A DNA stretch of 64,000 nt from Phocoenobacter atlanticus subsp. cyclopteri (GCF_018343795.1 NZ_CP074346.1:1798001-1862000), one strand, 5' to 3'. Shown: positions 1 to 12,701, counted from the stretch's first letter. Notes: generated by a model not told the origin, from the sequence alone. A program made the numbers and translations.

Positions 1-110
1 GATCCGATTCTAAAAACCACTAATGCAAACAAAACAAATAATAGTCTAGATTTTAGTTCACCAGAGCTTTTTTGTGTATTATTTCCTTGATATCCTGGTT
101 GCTTTGCCAT
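1..110 (-). CDS. secY: Protein translocase subunit SecY, N-terminal fragment
   Basis: This is the start of the main membrane channel of the Sec preprotein translocase, cut by the left edge of the window. Translating the minus strand from the ATG at 108-110 gives MAKQPGYQGNN, a polar stretch, then the start of a hydrophobic segment (LLFVLFALVVFRIG). That matches the cytoplasmic N-terminus and first membrane helix of gammaproteobacterial SecY. It begins 3 bases after the rplO stop, which is its usual place at the end of the spc operon. Only about 36 codons are visible, so nothing can be said about the rest. Confidence 0.9.
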   Translation of the reverse strand, partial: MAKQPGYQGNNTQKSSGELKSRLLFVLFALVVFRIG

Positions 111-113
111 TGA

Positions 114-548
114 TTATTCCTCGATTGAACCGCCAGCAGCTTCAATAGCAGCTTTTGCACCTTTAGTAACACGTAAACCTTTAACAGTTACCACTTTTTC
201 AATTTTACCTGATAAAATTACTTTTGCAGATAAAATATCTTTTGTTACTAAATTAGCGGTTTTAAGTGTGTCTAAAGTGATAATATCACCTTCAACTTTC
301 GCTAATTCATCTAAACGAATTTCAGCAGTACGTAAAGATTTTAATGACGTGAAACCAAATTTAGGTAAACGACGGTATAAAGGCATTTGTCCACCTTCGA
401 ATCCACGACGAGCACCGCCACCAGAACGAGATTTTTGACCTTTATGACCACGTCCACCAGTTTTGCCTAAGCCAGAACCGATACCACGTCCTAAACGTTT
501 ACTGCTATGTTTAGCACCTTCTGCTGGAGATAGAGAGTTTAAACGCAT
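114..548 (-). CDS. rplO: 50S ribosomal protein L15
   Basis: L15 is a late-assembly protein of the large ribosomal subunit that threads a basic tail into 23S rRNA. The 144-residue product has the typical Gly/Arg/Lys-rich N-terminal part ([21 protein letters not shown]) and the normal length of the family. It lies between rpmD and secY, as in E. coli, with very short spacers, so it is cotranscribed in the spc operon. Nothing unusual is seen. Confidence 0.98.
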   Translation of the reverse strand: MRLNSLSPAEGAKHSSKRLGRGIGSGLGKTGGRGHKGQKSRSGGGARRGFEGGQMPLYRRLPKFGFTSLKSLRTAEIRLDELAKVEGDIITLDTLKTANLVTKDILSAKVILSGKIEKVVTVKGLRVTKGAKAAIEAAGGSIEE

Positions 549-552
549 TCTA

Positions 553-732
553 TTACTCCTCCACTTTAACCATATATGAAACTTGGTTGATCATTCCACG
601 AACTGATGGAGTATCTTCAAGTTCCACTGTGTGTCGAATATGACGAAGGCCTAAACCTTTTAACGTTGCTTTATGCTTCGGTAAACGAGCAATTGAGCTA
701 CGAGTTTGAGTTACTTTAATCGTTTTTGTCAT
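553..732 (-). CDS. rpmD: 50S ribosomal protein L30
   Basis: L30 is a small globular protein of the large subunit. I place the start at the ATG at 730-732 ([12 protein letters not shown]), giving 59 residues, the same as E. coli L30. A TTG two codons upstream would also be in frame, but it overlaps the end of rpsE and adds residues not found in relatives. The gene ends 4 bases before rplO. The motif [20 protein letters not shown] is characteristic. Confidence 0.97.
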   Translation of the reverse strand: MTKTIKVTQTRSSIARLPKHKATLKGLGLRHIRHTVELEDTPSVRGMINQVSYMVKVEE

Positions 733-738
733 ATTCAA

Positions 739-1607
<869 letters not shown>

Positions 1608-1619
1608 AGTTAACCTACC

Positions 1620-2153
1620 TTACTTTTTCTTAGCCTCTTTTGTACGTACTACTTCATCAGAGTAACGTACACCTTTACCTTTATAAGGCTCAGGACGGCG
1701 GTATGCACGAATATCGGCTGCTACTTGACCAACTAACTGTTTGTCCGCACTTTTTAAAACAATTTCTGTTTGCGATGGACATTCAGCAGTTACGCCTGCA
1801 GGCAACTGATGATCAACCGGATGTGAGAAACCTAAGCTAAGTGCAACTGTGTTACCTTTTACTTGTGCTCTATAACCAACACCCACTAATTGCAATTTCT
1901 TAGTAAAGCCTTCTGTAACACCGATAACCATAGCATTAACTAATGCTCTAGCAGTACCAGCTTGAGCATTTGCATTAACCATACCTTCTTTAGGTACAAA
2001 TGTTAATACGCCTGCATCTTGGTTTACTTCAACTGCATTATGAATTGTACGAGACAACTCACCATTTTTTCCTTTCACTGTTAATAACTGACCGTCAAGT
2101 TTTACCTCAACGCCGGCAGGAATATTAACAGGTGCTTTTGCGACACGAGACAT
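1620..2153 (-). CDS. rplF: 50S ribosomal protein L6
   Basis: L6 sits near the factor-binding site of the large subunit. The product has 177 residues and two homologous RNA-binding domains. The conserved C-terminal motif [16 protein letters not shown] is intact near residues 151-166. It follows rpsH by 15 bases and precedes rplR, the standard spc order. Confidence 0.98.
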   Translation of the reverse strand: MSRVAKAPVNIPAGVEVKLDGQLLTVKGKNGELSRTIHNAVEVNQDAGVLTFVPKEGMVNANAQAGTARALVNAMVIGVTEGFTKKLQLVGVGYRAQVKGNTVALSLGFSHPVDHQLPAGVTAECPSQTEIVLKSADKQLVGQVAADIRAYRRPEPYKGKGVRYSDEVVRTKEAKKK

Positions 2154-2168
2154 TCTTCCTACCCCTTA

Positions 2169-2561
2169 TTAAGCGACATAACAGATGATTTCACCGCCCA
2201 ATCCTGCTTTACGAGCAGCTCGGTCAGTCATAACACCTTTTGATGTAGAAACAACAGCAATACCTAAACCACCCATTACTTTTGGTAATTCGTCTTTACG
2301 TTTATAAATACGAAGACCAGGACGGCTCACACGTTGAATTTTTTCTACAACTGGTTTATTTTGGAAATATTTTAAAGTGATTTCCAATTCAGGCTTAACG
2401 CCTTCTAAAATTTTGAAGCTCTCAACAAAACCTTCTTCAGCCAAAACGTTAGCAATAGCAACTTTTAGCTTGGATGAAGGCATACTGATAGCAACTTTGT
2501 TCGCAGCTTGCCCGTTACGAATACGAGTTAGCATATCTGCGATTGGATCTTGCATGCTCAT
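2169..2561 (-). CDS. rpsH: 30S ribosomal protein S8
   Basis: S8 binds the central domain of 16S rRNA early in assembly. In E. coli it also represses its own operon by binding near the start of rplE. The 130-residue protein starts [18 protein letters not shown] and ends [11 protein letters not shown], close to the E. coli protein over its whole length. An S8 binding hairpin at the rplX-rplE junction was not examined closely enough to claim. Confidence 0.98.
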   Translation of the reverse strand: MSMQDPIADMLTRIRNGQAANKVAISMPSSKLKVAIANVLAEEGFVESFKILEGVKPELEITLKYFQNKPVVEKIQRVSRPGLRIYKRKDELPKVMGGLGIAVVSTSKGVMTDRAARKAGLGGEIICYVA

Positions 2562-2597
2562 GTATTTACTCCCATGATTCCAATATAAAAGAGGTGA

Positions 2598-2903
2598 TTA
2601 CCAACTAGCTTTTTTAAGGCCTGGGATTTCTCCACGCATTGCTGCTTCACGAACCTTAATACGGCTTAAACCAAACTTACGAAGTACCCCATGAGGACGA
2701 CCAGTTTGGCGACAACGGTTACGCTGACGGCTTGTACTTGAATCACGAGGAAGACCTTGTAATTTTAATACCGCATCCCAACGCTCTTCATCAGAAGAAT
2801 TAACATTAGCAATAATGTCTTTCAATTCTTGACGTTTTGCGTAGAACTTATCAGCTAATTTAGCACGTTTAACATCTCGTGCGATCATTGATTTTTTTGC
2901 CAC
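2598..2903 (-). CDS. rpsN: 30S ribosomal protein S14
   Basis: S14 is a late-binding head protein of the small subunit. The 101-residue form lacks the CxxC...CxxC zinc ribbon, so it is the long zinc-independent (C-minus) type usual in Gammaproteobacteria. The C-terminal block [21 protein letters not shown] is conserved. It lies between rplE and rpsH. Confidence 0.98.
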   Translation of the reverse strand: MAKKSMIARDVKRAKLADKFYAKRQELKDIIANVNSSDEERWDAVLKLQGLPRDSSTSRQRNRCRQTGRPHGVLRKFGLSRIKVREAAMRGEIPGLKKASW

Positions 2904-2914
2904 GATAACCTACC

Positions 2915-3454
2915 TTATTTACGGAATGGGAAATTAAAGGCAGCTAATAACGCTTGACCTTCTTCATCATTGTTCGCCGTTGTAGTGATAGTGATATCTA
3001 AACCACGTACACGATCAACTTTATCATAATCAATTTCTGGGAAAATGATTTGTTCACGAACACCCATACTGTAATTACCACGTCCATCAAAAGATTTTAC
3101 GCTTAAACCACGAAAATCTCGAACACGAGGAACGGCAATCGTAACCAATCTTTCAAAGAATTCCCACATACGTTCACCACGTAGGGTCACTTTACATCCG
3201 ATTGGATATCCCTGACGGATCTTAAAGCCAGCAACTGACTTACGAGCCTTAGTAATTAAAGGTTTTTGACCGCTAATCGCTGTTAGATCTGCTACTGCAT
3301 TCTCTAACAATTTTTTATCGGTCAATGCTTCACCCACACCCATATTCAGGGTTATCTTTTCGATTCGTGGGACTTGCATGACAGACGAGTAGTTGAATTT
3401 TTCTTTCAATTCATTAACTACTTGCTCTCTGTAATAATCATGCAGTTTCGCCAT
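2915..3454 (-). CDS. rplE: 50S ribosomal protein L5
   Basis: L5 forms, with L18 and 5S rRNA, the central protuberance of the large subunit and contacts P-site tRNA. The 179-residue product starts [20 protein letters not shown] and carries the family signature around [18 protein letters not shown] (residues 26-43). The length is normal. It lies between rplX and rpsN in the spc operon. Confidence 0.98.
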   Translation of the reverse strand: MAKLHDYYREQVVNELKEKFNYSSVMQVPRIEKITLNMGVGEALTDKKLLENAVADLTAISGQKPLITKARKSVAGFKIRQGYPIGCKVTLRGERMWEFFERLVTIAVPRVRDFRGLSVKSFDGRGNYSMGVREQIIFPEIDYDKVDRVRGLDITITTTANNDEEGQALLAAFNFPFRK

Positions 3455-3471
3455 CGCATTACTCCAATTAG

Positions 3472-3783
3472 TTAAATAATTTCATTATTAGATTTGAAGA
3501 AACGAACTTTTTTGCCGTCTTCAATTCTAAAACCTACACGGTCAGCTTTGTTTGTTGTTGGATTAAAGATAGCAACATTTGATGCTTGAATTGCAGCTTC
3601 TTTCTTCACGATACCACCCTCTTTATTTAAAGCAGGGACTGGTTTTTCGTGTTTAGTGATCATATTGATCCCTTCAACAAATACTTTACCGTTTGGTAAC
3701 ACTTTTGTTACCTTACCACGCTTACCTTTATCTTTTCCGGTAAGAACAATAACTTCATCATTTTGACGGATTTTTGCAGCCAT
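3472..3783 (-). CDS. rplX: 50S ribosomal protein L24
   Basis: L24 starts large-subunit assembly by binding the 5' domain of 23S rRNA. The 103-residue protein has the N-terminal KOW motif ([21 protein letters not shown], residues about 8-28). It begins 10 bases after rplN and is followed by rplE. Confidence 0.98.
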   Translation of the reverse strand: MAAKIRQNDEVIVLTGKDKGKRGKVTKVLPNGKVFVEGINMITKHEKPVPALNKEGGIVKKEAAIQASNVAIFNPTTNKADRVGFRIEDGKKVRFFKSNNEII

Positions 3784-3793
3784 TTTATTCTCC

Positions 3794-4177
<384 letters not shown>

Positions 4178-4236
4178 CTAAATTAAAAAACACCCTTCCG
4201 GGACGAACTTACCCTAGAAATAGGATAAGGTGGAGC

Positions 4237-4266
4237 ATTATATCACTACTTCTCTATAAATAACAA
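4237..4266 (-). promoter_or_regulatory. Promoter of the spc operon (rplN onward)
   Basis: On the minus strand a TTGTTA box (4261-4266) and a perfect TATAAT box (4237-4242) are separated by 18 bases. They lie about 72 bases upstream of the rplN start. A 9-bp hairpin (arms CTTATCCTA / TAGGGTAAG) lies in the leader between promoter and gene. The rpsQ terminator just upstream supports independent initiation here. Confidence 0.75.
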
Positions 4267-4333
4267 CTCAAATTTGTAAAAAGCATAGAGAATGTAACCG
4301 CTTTTTTCTATATAATTAATGGAATTCAAAAAT

Positions 4334-4371
4334 AAAAAAAAGACCTAACACAAGTGCTAGGTCTTTTTATT
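4334..4371 (-). terminator. Terminator after rpsQ (end of S10 operon)
   Basis: An 11-bp perfect stem (AAAAAGACCTA at 4337-4347 with TAGGTCTTTTT at 4358-4368) lies just downstream of the rpsQ stop on the minus strand and ends in a run of T residues. It splits the ribosomal cluster into separate S10 and spc units. It may be leaky, because E. coli reads through at this junction. Confidence 0.8.
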
Positions 4372-4388
4372 TTTTCATAGTTTAGAAA

Positions 4389-4649
4389 TTAGTCAACAAT
4401 AACTGCTTTCTCAACTACACGAACTAAAGTCCAAGATTTAGTTTTAGAGAGTGGACGACACTCTTTAATTTCAACTAAATCACCTACTTTTGCTTCGTTA
4501 TTTTCATCGTGTACGTGAAGTTTTGTAGTACGACGCATAAACTTACCATATAATGGATGTTTTACGGTACGTTCAATTGCGATTGTGAATGATTTATCCA
4601 TTTTATCGCCAACTACTTTACCTTGTACAGTACGAATTTTATCAGTCAT
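4389..4649 (-). CDS. rpsQ: 30S ribosomal protein S17
   Basis: S17 is a primary 16S rRNA-binding protein with an OB fold. The product has 86 residues and the signature around [18 protein letters not shown]. Its start touches the rpmC stop. It is the last gene of the S10 operon here, followed by a terminator. Confidence 0.98.
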   Translation of the reverse strand: MTDKIRTVQGKVVGDKMDKSFTIAIERTVKHPLYGKFMRRTTKLHVHDENNEAKVGDLVEIKECRPLSKTKSWTLVRVVEKAVIVD

Positions 4650-4840
4650 TTACTCACCCGCCTTTTCAGTCAATACAGTTTTTACTTGTGCAATACTACG
4701 ACGCACTTCTTTTAACTGATGGGTTTGTTGAAGCTGACCGGTGGCTGCTTGCATACGCAACTTGAATTGCTCACCTAACAAGTTAACCAATTCAGCATTC
4801 AGCTCTTCAACACTTTTACTACGGAGTTCTTGAGCTTTCA

Positions 4841-4841
<1 letters not shown>
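4650..4841 (-). CDS. rpmC: 50S ribosomal protein L29
   Basis: L29 sits at the peptide exit tunnel, where trigger factor and the signal recognition particle dock. The 63-residue protein is almost all helical, starting [20 protein letters not shown]. Its start overlaps the rplP stop by one base, so the genes are probably translationally coupled. Confidence 0.98.
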
Positions 4842-5251
<410 letters not shown>

Positions 5252-5263
5252 TCAGTGATCTCC

Positions 5264-5971
5264 TTATTTACGACCTTTGCGAGAACCCTTGCGAGGTTTC
5301 TGCTTTTCAGGTTGTTTTTCTGATTCCATCACTGCAGTCATTCCACCAAGAACTTCACCTTTAAAGATCCACACTTTAACACCGATAATACCGTATGTTG
5401 TGAGAGCTTCTGCAGTGTTGTAATCGATATCTGCACGAAGTGTATGTAGAGGCACTCGACCTTCACGATACCACTCAGAACGTGCGATTTCTGCACCACC
5501 TAAACGACCACTTACTTCAACTTTGATACCTTTAGCACCTAAACGCATTGCGTTTTGTACTGCACGTTTCATCGCACGACGGAACATTACACGACGTTCT
5601 AGTTGAGAAGCAATGCCATCTGCAACTAATTTTGCATCTAGCTCTGGTTTTTTCACTTCAGCGATATTGATCTGAGCTGGAACACCTGCGATTTTCGCAA
5701 CTGCACTTCTCAATTTTTCAACATCTTCACCTTTCTTACCAATTACGATACCTGGGCGAGCTGTGTGAATAGTTACACGAATGCTTTTTGCTGGACGTTC
5801 AATAGTGATACGTGAAACGGAAGCATTTGCTAACTGTTTGTTTAAATATTTACGGACTTTAAAATCGCCTTCTAAATTATCAGCGAAATCCTGTGTATTC
5901 GCGAACCAAGTAGAGTTCCAAGGCTTAACAATGCCAAGGCGAATACCATTTGGATGTACTTTTTGACCCAT
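5264..5971 (-). CDS. rpsC: 30S ribosomal protein S3
   Basis: S3 lines the mRNA entry channel and helps unwind mRNA. The 235-residue product has an N-terminal KH type II domain ([18 protein letters not shown], residues about 73-90) and the C-terminal S3 domain, followed by a basic tail. Length and order (rplV-rpsC-rplP) are standard. Confidence 0.98.
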   Translation of the reverse strand: MGQKVHPNGIRLGIVKPWNSTWFANTQDFADNLEGDFKVRKYLNKQLANASVSRITIERPAKSIRVTIHTARPGIVIGKKGEDVEKLRSAVAKIAGVPAQINIAEVKKPELDAKLVADGIASQLERRVMFRRAMKRAVQNAMRLGAKGIKVEVSGRLGGAEIARSEWYREGRVPLHTLRADIDYNTAEALTTYGIIGVKVWIFKGEVLGGMTAVMESEKQPEKQKPRKGSRKGRK

Positions 5972-5988
5972 TGCTATTCTCCTACTGA

Positions 5989-6324
<336 letters not shown>

Positions 6325-6331
6325 CTACCTC

Positions 6332-6607
6332 TTATTTCTTAGCTTTCTTATCTGCGACGTGACCGCGATATGTACGAGTCGGGGCAAATTCACCTAGTTT
6401 ATGACCGATCATTTCATCGGAAATAAACACAGGAACATGCTGACGACCATTATGGACTGCGATGGTCAATCCGATCATTTGTGGAATGATCATTGAACGA
6501 CGGGACCAAGTTTTAATTGGTTTTTTATCCCCGCTTTCCACCGCCTTCTCTACCTTCTTCAACAAGTGTAGGTCAAGGAAAGGACCCTTCTTGAGAGAAC
6601 GTGGCAT
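6332..6607 (-). CDS. rpsS: 30S ribosomal protein S19
   Basis: S19 is a head protein of the small subunit in complex with S13. The 91-residue product begins [20 protein letters not shown] and ends with the conserved [20 protein letters not shown]. It lies between rplB and rplV in the S10 operon. Confidence 0.98.
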   Translation of the reverse strand: MPRSLKKGPFLDLHLLKKVEKAVESGDKKPIKTWSRRSMIIPQMIGLTIAVHNGRQHVPVFISDEMIGHKLGEFAPTRTYRGHVADKKAKK

Positions 6608-6637
6608 GGCTTACCTCTTTATTTAATTAAAAAAATA

Positions 6638-7459
6638 TTACTTGCCACGACGACGTACAATATATTTATCTGTACGTTTGTTGTGACGAGTTTTCTTACC
6701 TTTGGTTTGAACGCCCCAAGGAGTAACTGGGTGTTTACCGAAGTTACGACCTTCACCACCACCATGTGGGTGATCAACAGGGTTCATTGCTGTACCACGA
6801 ACTGTTGGACGAATACCTCTCCAACGGCTTGCACCAGCTTTACCAAGGACGCGAAGCATATGCTCTGAGTTACCTACTTCACCGATAGTCGCAGAACACT
6901 CAGCTAATACTTTACGCATTTCACCTGAGCGAAGACGTAAAGTAACATAATTACCTTCACGAGCAATAATTTGTACGTAAGTACCAGCAGAACGTGCGAT
7001 TTGACCACCTTTACCAGGTTTTAATTCTACGTTATGTACTGTTGTACCTACTGGAATATTACGCATAGGTAATGCATTACCAGCTTTAATTGGTGCTGAA
7101 ACACCCGCTTGAACTTGATCACCTGCAGAAAGACCTTTAGGTGCTAAGATATAACGACGTTCACCATCTTTATAAAGCACTAATGCGATATTCGCAGAAC
7201 GATTTGGATCATATTCTAAACGTTCAACTGTACCAACGATATCAAGTTTGTTACGTTTAAAGTCAATAATACGATAGTGTTGTTTATGTCCACCACCGAT
7301 GTGACGAGTAGTAATACGACCCAAATTATTACGACCACCTGTTTTAGATTTAGTATCTAAAAGAGGTGCATAAGGTTTACCCTTATGAAGCTCTGCGTTA
7401 ACAATTTTAACTACGTGACGACGACCAGCGGAGGTCGGCTTACATTTTACTATAGCCAT
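6638..7459 (-). CDS. rplB: 50S ribosomal protein L2
   Basis: L2 is a primary 23S rRNA-binding protein needed for subunit joining and the peptidyl-transferase centre. The 273-residue product has the OB/SH3-like core and the C-terminal signature [17 protein letters not shown] (residues about 222-238), including the conserved histidines. It lies between rplW and rpsS. Confidence 0.98.
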   Translation of the reverse strand: MAIVKCKPTSAGRRHVVKIVNAELHKGKPYAPLLDTKSKTGGRNNLGRITTRHIGGGHKQHYRIIDFKRNKLDIVGTVERLEYDPNRSANIALVLYKDGERRYILAPKGLSAGDQVQAGVSAPIKAGNALPMRNIPVGTTVHNVELKPGKGGQIARSAGTYVQIIAREGNYVTLRLRSGEMRKVLAECSATIGEVGNSEHMLRVLGKAGASRWRGIRPTVRGTAMNPVDHPHGGGEGRNFGKHPVTPWGVQTKGKKTRHNKRTDKYIVRRRGK

Positions 7460-7477
7460 AATATTTTATTCCTCCGT

Positions 7478-7780
7478 TTACTCTGCACTACCTGCGAAGT
7501 CCAATTCTTGGCCTTCTTCAAGTGTTACATAAGCTTTTTTCCAGTCACTACGACGACCCATTTTAGCACCACGGCGTTTAGTTTTACCTTTAACTACCAC
7601 AGTACGCACAGAATCCACTTTAACTTCAAAAAGTTGTTCAACCGCATTTGCAATTTCTACTTTATTAGCATCTAATGCAACTTTGAATACGATTGTATTT
7701 GCTTTTTCTGCGTTGTTTGTCGCTTTTTCAGAGATATGAGGTGCTCTAAGCACTTTTAGCAAACGTTCTTCTTGCATCAT
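7478..7780 (-). CDS. rplW: 50S ribosomal protein L23
   Basis: L23 is the exit-tunnel protein contacted by trigger factor and the signal recognition particle. The product has 100 residues, as in E. coli, and aligns from its first residues ([20 protein letters not shown]). Its ATG overlaps the rplD stop by 4 bases (ATGA), a sign of translational coupling. Confidence 0.98.
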   Translation of the reverse strand: MMQEERLLKVLRAPHISEKATNNAEKANTIVFKVALDANKVEIANAVEQLFEVKVDSVRTVVVKGKTKRRGAKMGRRSDWKKAYVTLEEGQELDFAGSAE

Positions 7781-8382
7781 GCTAACATCTCCTCAATTTG
7801 CTTAATAGCATCAGTAGTGATAACCACTTTTTCAAAAGCGATTAGGCTTACTGGATCGATACCTTGCACATCACGTACATCAACTTTATATAAGTTGCGA
7901 GCCGCTAAAAATAAATTCTCACTTACTTCTGCTGTGATGATTAAAACATCGTCTAATGCCATTTCTTTTAATTTTTGTACTAAAACTTTCGTTTTAGGTG
8001 CATCTACATCAAATTTTTCAACAACTACTAAACGTTCTTGACGAAGAAGTTCAGAAAGAATGCTTTTGATTGCACCACGGTACATTTTTTTGTTTACTTT
8101 TTGACTATGGTCTTGTGGTTTAGCTGCGAAAGTAACACCACCAGAACGCCAAATTGGCGACTTAACATTACCTGCACGAGCACGACCAGTACCCTTTTGA
8201 CGCCAAGGTTTTTTCCCTGAACCAGACACTTCAGCACGAGTTTTTTGTGCACGAGTTCCCTGACGAGCACCTGCTGCATACGCAACAACTACCTGATGAA
8301 CTAGTGCTTCATTAAACTCACGTCCGAAGGTAGTTTCAGAAACAGTCAATGCACTTCCTGCATCTTTAGTTACTAATTCCAT
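7777..8382 (-). CDS. rplD: 50S ribosomal protein L4
   Basis: L4 reaches into the exit tunnel. In gammaproteobacteria it also represses the S10 operon through the leader RNA, which is present upstream of rpsJ here. The 201-residue product has the tunnel-loop segment [18 protein letters not shown] (residues about 51-68), intact at the macrolide-relevant positions. It is followed by the overlapping rplW. Confidence 0.98.
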   Translation of the reverse strand: MELVTKDAGSALTVSETTFGREFNEALVHQVVVAYAAGARQGTRAQKTRAEVSGSGKKPWRQKGTGRARAGNVKSPIWRSGGVTFAAKPQDHSQKVNKKMYRGAIKSILSELLRQERLVVVEKFDVDAPKTKVLVQKLKEMALDDVLIITAEVSENLFLAARNLYKVDVRDVQGIDPVSLIAFEKVVITTDAIKQIEEMLA

Positions 8383-8397
8383 CTCTATCTCCTAGAC

Positions 8398-9030
8398 TTA
8401 TGCTTTAACAGCTGGTTTGACAATAACGTTACCATTAATAGCACCAGGAACAGATCCTTTTACTAATAGCACGTTACGTTCAGCATCTACACGAACAACT
8501 TCAAGTGATTGAACAGTTACACGTTCAGCCCCTAAGTGTCCAGCCATTTTCTTACCTTTAAACACACGACCTGGCGTTTGGCATTGACCAATCGATCCAA
8601 GAACACGATGTGATAAAGAGTTACCGTGAGTAGCATCTTGAGTACGGAAGTTCCAGCGTTTAACACCGCCTGCAAATCCTTTACCTTTTGATGTACCAGT
8701 AACATCTACTTTTTGAACATCTGTGAAAATGTCCACTTTGATTTCTTGTCCTAAAGTGAACTCTTGAGTTTCACCTTCAGTACGAAATTCCCATAAACCG
8801 CGACCAGCTTCAACACCTGCTTTTACGAAATGACCTGCTTCTGGCTTAGTTACTCGGCTTGCTTTTTTAGCACCAGTTGTAACTTGAATTGCACAGTAGC
8901 CGTCTGTTTCAAGGGTTTTAACTTGAGTCACACGGTTGGCTTCGATTTCGATAACTGTAACTGGTACTGAAACGCCATCTTCAGTGAAGATACGAGTCAT
9001 ACCAACTTTACGACCGATTAAACCAATCAT
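8398..9030 (-). CDS. rplC: 50S ribosomal protein L3
   Basis: L3 is an early assembly protein reaching close to the peptidyl-transferase centre. The 210-residue product carries the family signature around [17 protein letters not shown] (residues about 113-129). The conserved glutamine methylated by PrmB in relatives ([10 protein letters not shown]) is present. It is the second gene of the S10 operon. Confidence 0.98.
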   Translation of the reverse strand: MIGLIGRKVGMTRIFTEDGVSVPVTVIEIEANRVTQVKTLETDGYCAIQVTTGAKKASRVTKPEAGHFVKAGVEAGRGLWEFRTEGETQEFTLGQEIKVDIFTDVQKVDVTGTSKGKGFAGGVKRWNFRTQDATHGNSLSHRVLGSIGQCQTPGRVFKGKKMAGHLGAERVTVQSLEVVRVDAERNVLLVKGSVPGAINGNVIVKPAVKA

Positions 9031-9056
9031 TGTAATAACCTCTTTAAATTTCCCAA

Positions 9057-9383
<327 letters not shown>

Positions 9384-9384
9384 T

Positions 9385-9594
9385 TATAAATTTAGCTAAT
9401 AAAAAAACCGAACTACCAATCTTAAGCTATCAAAAACTTAAGGGAGCACGATTAACCTCTTTAGTTTCCAAATCGGAAACATTTTATATTTCATTACAAA
9501 ATTTGTAATGACACTTGATAAATGATTACATCAAGTGACTTATTCCATAACAGAAAAGCCCCGCAATGTTACCTGACTATAAAATAAAAAGCAA
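9385..9594 (-). promoter_or_regulatory. S10 operon promoter and leader (probable L4-responsive region)
   Basis: A promoter is visible on the minus strand: TTGCTT (9589-9594), 17 bases, TAACAT (9566-9571). About 200 bases of leader follow before rpsJ. The leader folds into successive hairpins: CACTTGAT/ATCAAGTG near 9514-9539, TCATTACAAA/TTTGTAATGA near 9489-9511, and CTTAAG/CTTAAG followed by a T-rich run near 9400-9440. In E. coli, L4 binds such a leader and causes premature termination. The same control here is inferred from position and structure. Confidence 0.6.
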
Positions 9595-9635
9595 GTTAAA
9601 AGTTAGATAAAAACAGACTAATCATTATAAAACAA

Positions 9636-9695
9636 TAACTCGCTGATAAATTTCTATAGCAAGTGAGTGCTAAAATAAAATTTATCAACGAGTTA
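9636..9695. repeat. 60-bp inverted repeat downstream of glnA
   Basis: Arms of 18 bases (9636-9653 and 9678-9695) are complementary, with a single C/T difference that still allows G-U pairing. The 24-base loop contains a second stem (TAGCA/TGCTA). It lies between the glnA stop and the S10 promoter. It may terminate glnA transcription, but there is no clear T run directly after the stem, so it is not a textbook intrinsic terminator. Confidence 0.7.
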
Positions 9696-9720
9696 ATACT
9701 ATTTTGTTTGTTAAATAAAA

Positions 9721-11133
9721 TTAATAATACATTTCAAATTCTAGTGGATGTGGGGTCATATTCAAACGCTCAACTTCTTTACGTTTTATATCAATAAAGG
9801 TATCAATAAAGGTTTTTGAGAATACCCCACCTTGAGTTAAGAATTCATAATCTTGCTCAAGGGCGTCTAATGCTTCACCTAGTGAACCCGCTACTGCTGG
9901 AATACCTTTAAGCTCTTCTGGAGGAAGATCATAAAGATTTTTATCCATTGCATCCCCTGGGTGGATTTTATTATTAATTCCATCAAGCCCTGCCATTAAT
10001 AACGCAGAAAATGCTAAGTATGGATTTGCTAATGGATCAGGGAAACGTGCTTCAATACGTGTTGCTTTAGGGCTTGTGACCGCTGGGATACGGATAGAAG
10101 CAGAACGATTACCTGCTGAGTACGCCAGTAATACTGGCGCTTCAAAACCCGGAACTAAACGTTTGTATGAGTTAGTTGTTGGGTTAGTAAAGGCATTTAA
10201 TGCTCTGGCGTGTTTGATAATACCACCAATGTAATACAATGCGGTTTCTGAAAGACCTGCATATTTATCCCCCATAAAGATATTTTGTCCATCTTTACTT
10301 AATGACATATTACAGTGCATTCCTGAACCATTATCACCCGCTAATGGTTTTGGCATAAAGCAGGCAGTTTTACCGTGTTCTAATGCGACATTTTGTACCA
10401 CATACTTATAAATTTGGGTTTCATCTGCTTTTAATACTAAGGAATTAAATTGAGTGGCAATTTCATTTTGCCCTGCGGTTGCGACTTCGTGGTGATGTGC
10501 TTCAATTACTAAGCCCATTTCTTCTAATAACAAACACATTTCAGAACGAATGTCGTGTCCAGTATCATTAGGTGCTACAGCACAGTACCCTCCTTTAACA
10601 AGAGGACGATAAGCATTGTTCCCCTCTTCATATTTTCTATTGGTATTCCACGCCCCTTCAATATCATCAATCGCATAAGAATTGCCATTCATTTTATTAC
10701 TAAAACGTACATCATCAAATAAGAAGAATTCAGGCTCTGGTCCAAATAATACGGTATCTGCGATACCTGTTGATTTCAAATAAGTTTCTGCTCGCATTGC
10801 GATAGAACGAGGATCACGATCATAAGATTGCATTGTACTTGGTTCATAAACACTACAACGAATAGAGAGCGTTGGAATTTGAGCAAAAGGATCAACAACA
10901 GCACTTTCTGCAATTGGCATTAATAGCATATCGGCTTTATTAATAGCTTTCCAACCTTCTACTGATGAACCATCAAACATTTTACCTTCTTCAAAAAGGT
11001 CTTCATCTACGGCACTAATAGGTAAAGAGACGCCGAGTTCTTTCCCTTGGATATTGGTAAAACGAAGAAGAACAAATTTGATCTCATTTTCTTCGATTAA
11101 TTTAAATACATTTTGCACTGCTGCATTTGACAT
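9721..11133 (-). CDS. glnA: Glutamine synthetase, type I
   Basis: This enzyme makes glutamine from glutamate, ammonia and ATP as a cytoplasmic dodecamer. The 470-residue product is the usual length for GS-I. Visible motifs include the Asp-50 loop [10 protein letters not shown] (residues about 52-61), the metal/glutamate site GPEPEFFLF, the ATP-site region [13 protein letters not shown], and NRSASIRIP. The adenylylation tyrosine is present in NLYDLPPEE near residue 398, so GlnE control is possible. It lies alone between gltD and the ribosomal operons. The downstream GltBD partner is damaged in this genome. Confidence 0.97.
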   Translation of the reverse strand: MSNAAVQNVFKLIEENEIKFVLLRFTNIQGKELGVSLPISAVDEDLFEEGKMFDGSSVEGWKAINKADMLLMPIAESAVVDPFAQIPTLSIRCSVYEPSTMQSYDRDPRSIAMRAETYLKSTGIADTVLFGPEPEFFLFDDVRFSNKMNGNSYAIDDIEGAWNTNRKYEEGNNAYRPLVKGGYCAVAPNDTGHDIRSEMCLLLEEMGLVIEAHHHEVATAGQNEIATQFNSLVLKADETQIYKYVVQNVALEHGKTACFMPKPLAGDNGSGMHCNMSLSKDGQNIFMGDKYAGLSETALYYIGGIIKHARALNAFTNPTTNSYKRLVPGFEAPVLLAYSAGNRSASIRIPAVTSPKATRIEARFPDPLANPYLAFSALLMAGLDGINNKIHPGDAMDKNLYDLPPEELKGIPAVAGSLGEALDALEQDYEFLTQGGVFSKTFIDTFIDIKRKEVERLNMTPHPLEFEMYY

Positions 11134-11203
11134 AATTACGTCCTTATTGGTTAGTTTTAATATAATTTATTCATTATTGTAAATAAAATCAAGTCTTTGT
11201 TAA

Positions 11204-11260
11204 TAAGCGGTCACTTTAATGCAAAAATGTGCAAATTTTTGTATTTATCTGACCGCTTGT
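11204..11260. terminator. Inverted pair of uptake signals after gltD
   Basis: Two AAGCGGTCA-type uptake signal cores face each other (11205-11213 and 11250-11260) with AT-rich tracts between. The transcript can fold into a stem-loop followed by T residues in both directions. The pair lies between the gltD stop and the glnA promoter region, so it probably terminates gltD transcription. Confidence 0.65.
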
Positions 11261-11268
11261 TTTTTTCA

Positions 11269-12678
11269 TCATACCTCTAAATAATCTAAAATAGAGTGGG
11301 CGGCATCTCGTCCTTCTGCAATCGCAGTGACAACAAGATCTGAACCTCTGGTAATATCTCCTCCTGCAAAAATTTTCTGATTGGATGTTTGTTGCTTATG
11401 ATTTCCTTTTGCTTCAATTCTACCGTAATCATCTATTTTTACACTGACTTGCTCTAAAAAAGACATTTTTGAAGGAGAAAAACCAAAGGCAACAATCACG
11501 ACATCACAATCAATGATTTTTTCACTGCCTTCCACAATCTCAGCTCGCTGACGACCACTACTATCTGGTTTTCCCAGTTGTGTATGTACAATTTCAATAC
11601 CTGTTACTTCACCTTTTTCATTGGTTTGAATTGCCGTAGGCTGTACATTAAATTGAAATTTAACCCCCTCTTCTTTTGCATTAACAAACTCTTTTTTAGA
11701 ACCCGGCATATTGGTTTCATCACGACGATAGGCACAAATCACTTCCGTTGCTTGTTGACGAATAGCAGTACGCACACAATCCATTGCCGTATCACCGCCA
11801 CCTAACACAACCACTCGCTTACCTTGTAATGAAAAAAATTCATCCGTCTCTAAACCCATCACATTCTTTGTATTGCCAATCAAAAAAGGAAGGGCAGAAT
11901 AGACTCCTTGAGCCTCTTCATTAGGAATATTCGCTTTGATACTTTGATACGTCCCTATCCCTAAAAAAACGGCATCATAGTCATTGACAATTTCCTCCAA
12001 CTGAATATCTTTTCCAATTTCAATATTCAATTTGAACTCAATCCCCATTTCACTAAAAATTTCACGGCGACGGCTCATCACACTTTTTTCTAACTTAAAT
12101 GATGGAATACCAAAAGTGAGTAATCCGCCAATTTCAGGTTGACGTTCATACACCGTGACCGACACACCATTTTTAATCAGTTGCTCAGCACAGCCTAAGC
12201 CAGCAGGTCCTGAGCCAATTACTGCGACTTTTTTACCTGAATGAGGAATATTTTTTACTTGAGGTCGCCAGCCCATTTCAAAGGCGGTTTCTGTGATATA
12301 TTTTTCAATACTGCCAATCGTTACGGCGCCAAATTCAGGATTTAAAGTACACGCTCCTTCACATAAGCGATCTTGAGGACAAACTTGTCCGCAAATTTCA
12401 GGTAATGTATTCGTTTCGTGTGCCAATTCTGCTGCTTCAATAATTCGCCCTTCATAGGTTAGTTTCAGCCATTCTGGAATATTATTATGTAATGGGCATT
12501 TATGTTGACAATAAGGGTTACCACAGGCTAAACAACGATCTGCTTGGGATTGTGCCTGTGGTTCACTAAACACTTCATAAATCTCAATAAAATCCTCTTT
12601 CCTTTGTATTAATGGAATTTTAGGTGGATCATTACGATTTACATCGATAAATTGATAAATATTGCCTTGTCTTGTCAT
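11269..12678 (-). CDS. gltD: Glutamate synthase (NADPH), small subunit
   Basis: The small subunit of glutamate synthase carries FAD and NADPH sites and passes electrons to the large subunit, which converts glutamine and 2-oxoglutarate to two glutamates. The 469-residue protein has N-terminal cysteine clusters for [4Fe-4S] centres (CLACGNPYCQHKC near residues 48-60; CGQVCPQDRLCEGAC near 96-110). It also has two dinucleotide-binding motifs (VIGSGPAGLGCAEQ and VVLGGGDTAMDCVR). The frame is intact, but its partner gltB upstream has a premature stop, so the subunit may be orphaned. Confidence 0.96.
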   Translation of the reverse strand: MTRQGNIYQFIDVNRNDPPKIPLIQRKEDFIEIYEVFSEPQAQSQADRCLACGNPYCQHKCPLHNNIPEWLKLTYEGRIIEAAELAHETNTLPEICGQVCPQDRLCEGACTLNPEFGAVTIGSIEKYITETAFEMGWRPQVKNIPHSGKKVAVIGSGPAGLGCAEQLIKNGVSVTVYERQPEIGGLLTFGIPSFKLEKSVMSRRREIFSEMGIEFKLNIEIGKDIQLEEIVNDYDAVFLGIGTYQSIKANIPNEEAQGVYSALPFLIGNTKNVMGLETDEFFSLQGKRVVVLGGGDTAMDCVRTAIRQQATEVICAYRRDETNMPGSKKEFVNAKEEGVKFQFNVQPTAIQTNEKGEVTGIEIVHTQLGKPDSSGRQRAEIVEGSEKIIDCDVVIVAFGFSPSKMSFLEQVSVKIDDYGRIEAKGNHKQQTSNQKIFAGGDITRGSDLVVTAIAEGRDAAHSILDYLEV

Positions 12679-12701
12679 ATTCTTTCCTACTTTAATTTGG
12701 T

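Noticed and set aside
4200-4236. Short stem in the rplN leader as an attenuator or protein-binding site
   Set aside because: A 9-bp hairpin exists, but there is no T run, and no known ribosomal protein target at rplN supports a separate regulatory call. It is mentioned only with the promoter.
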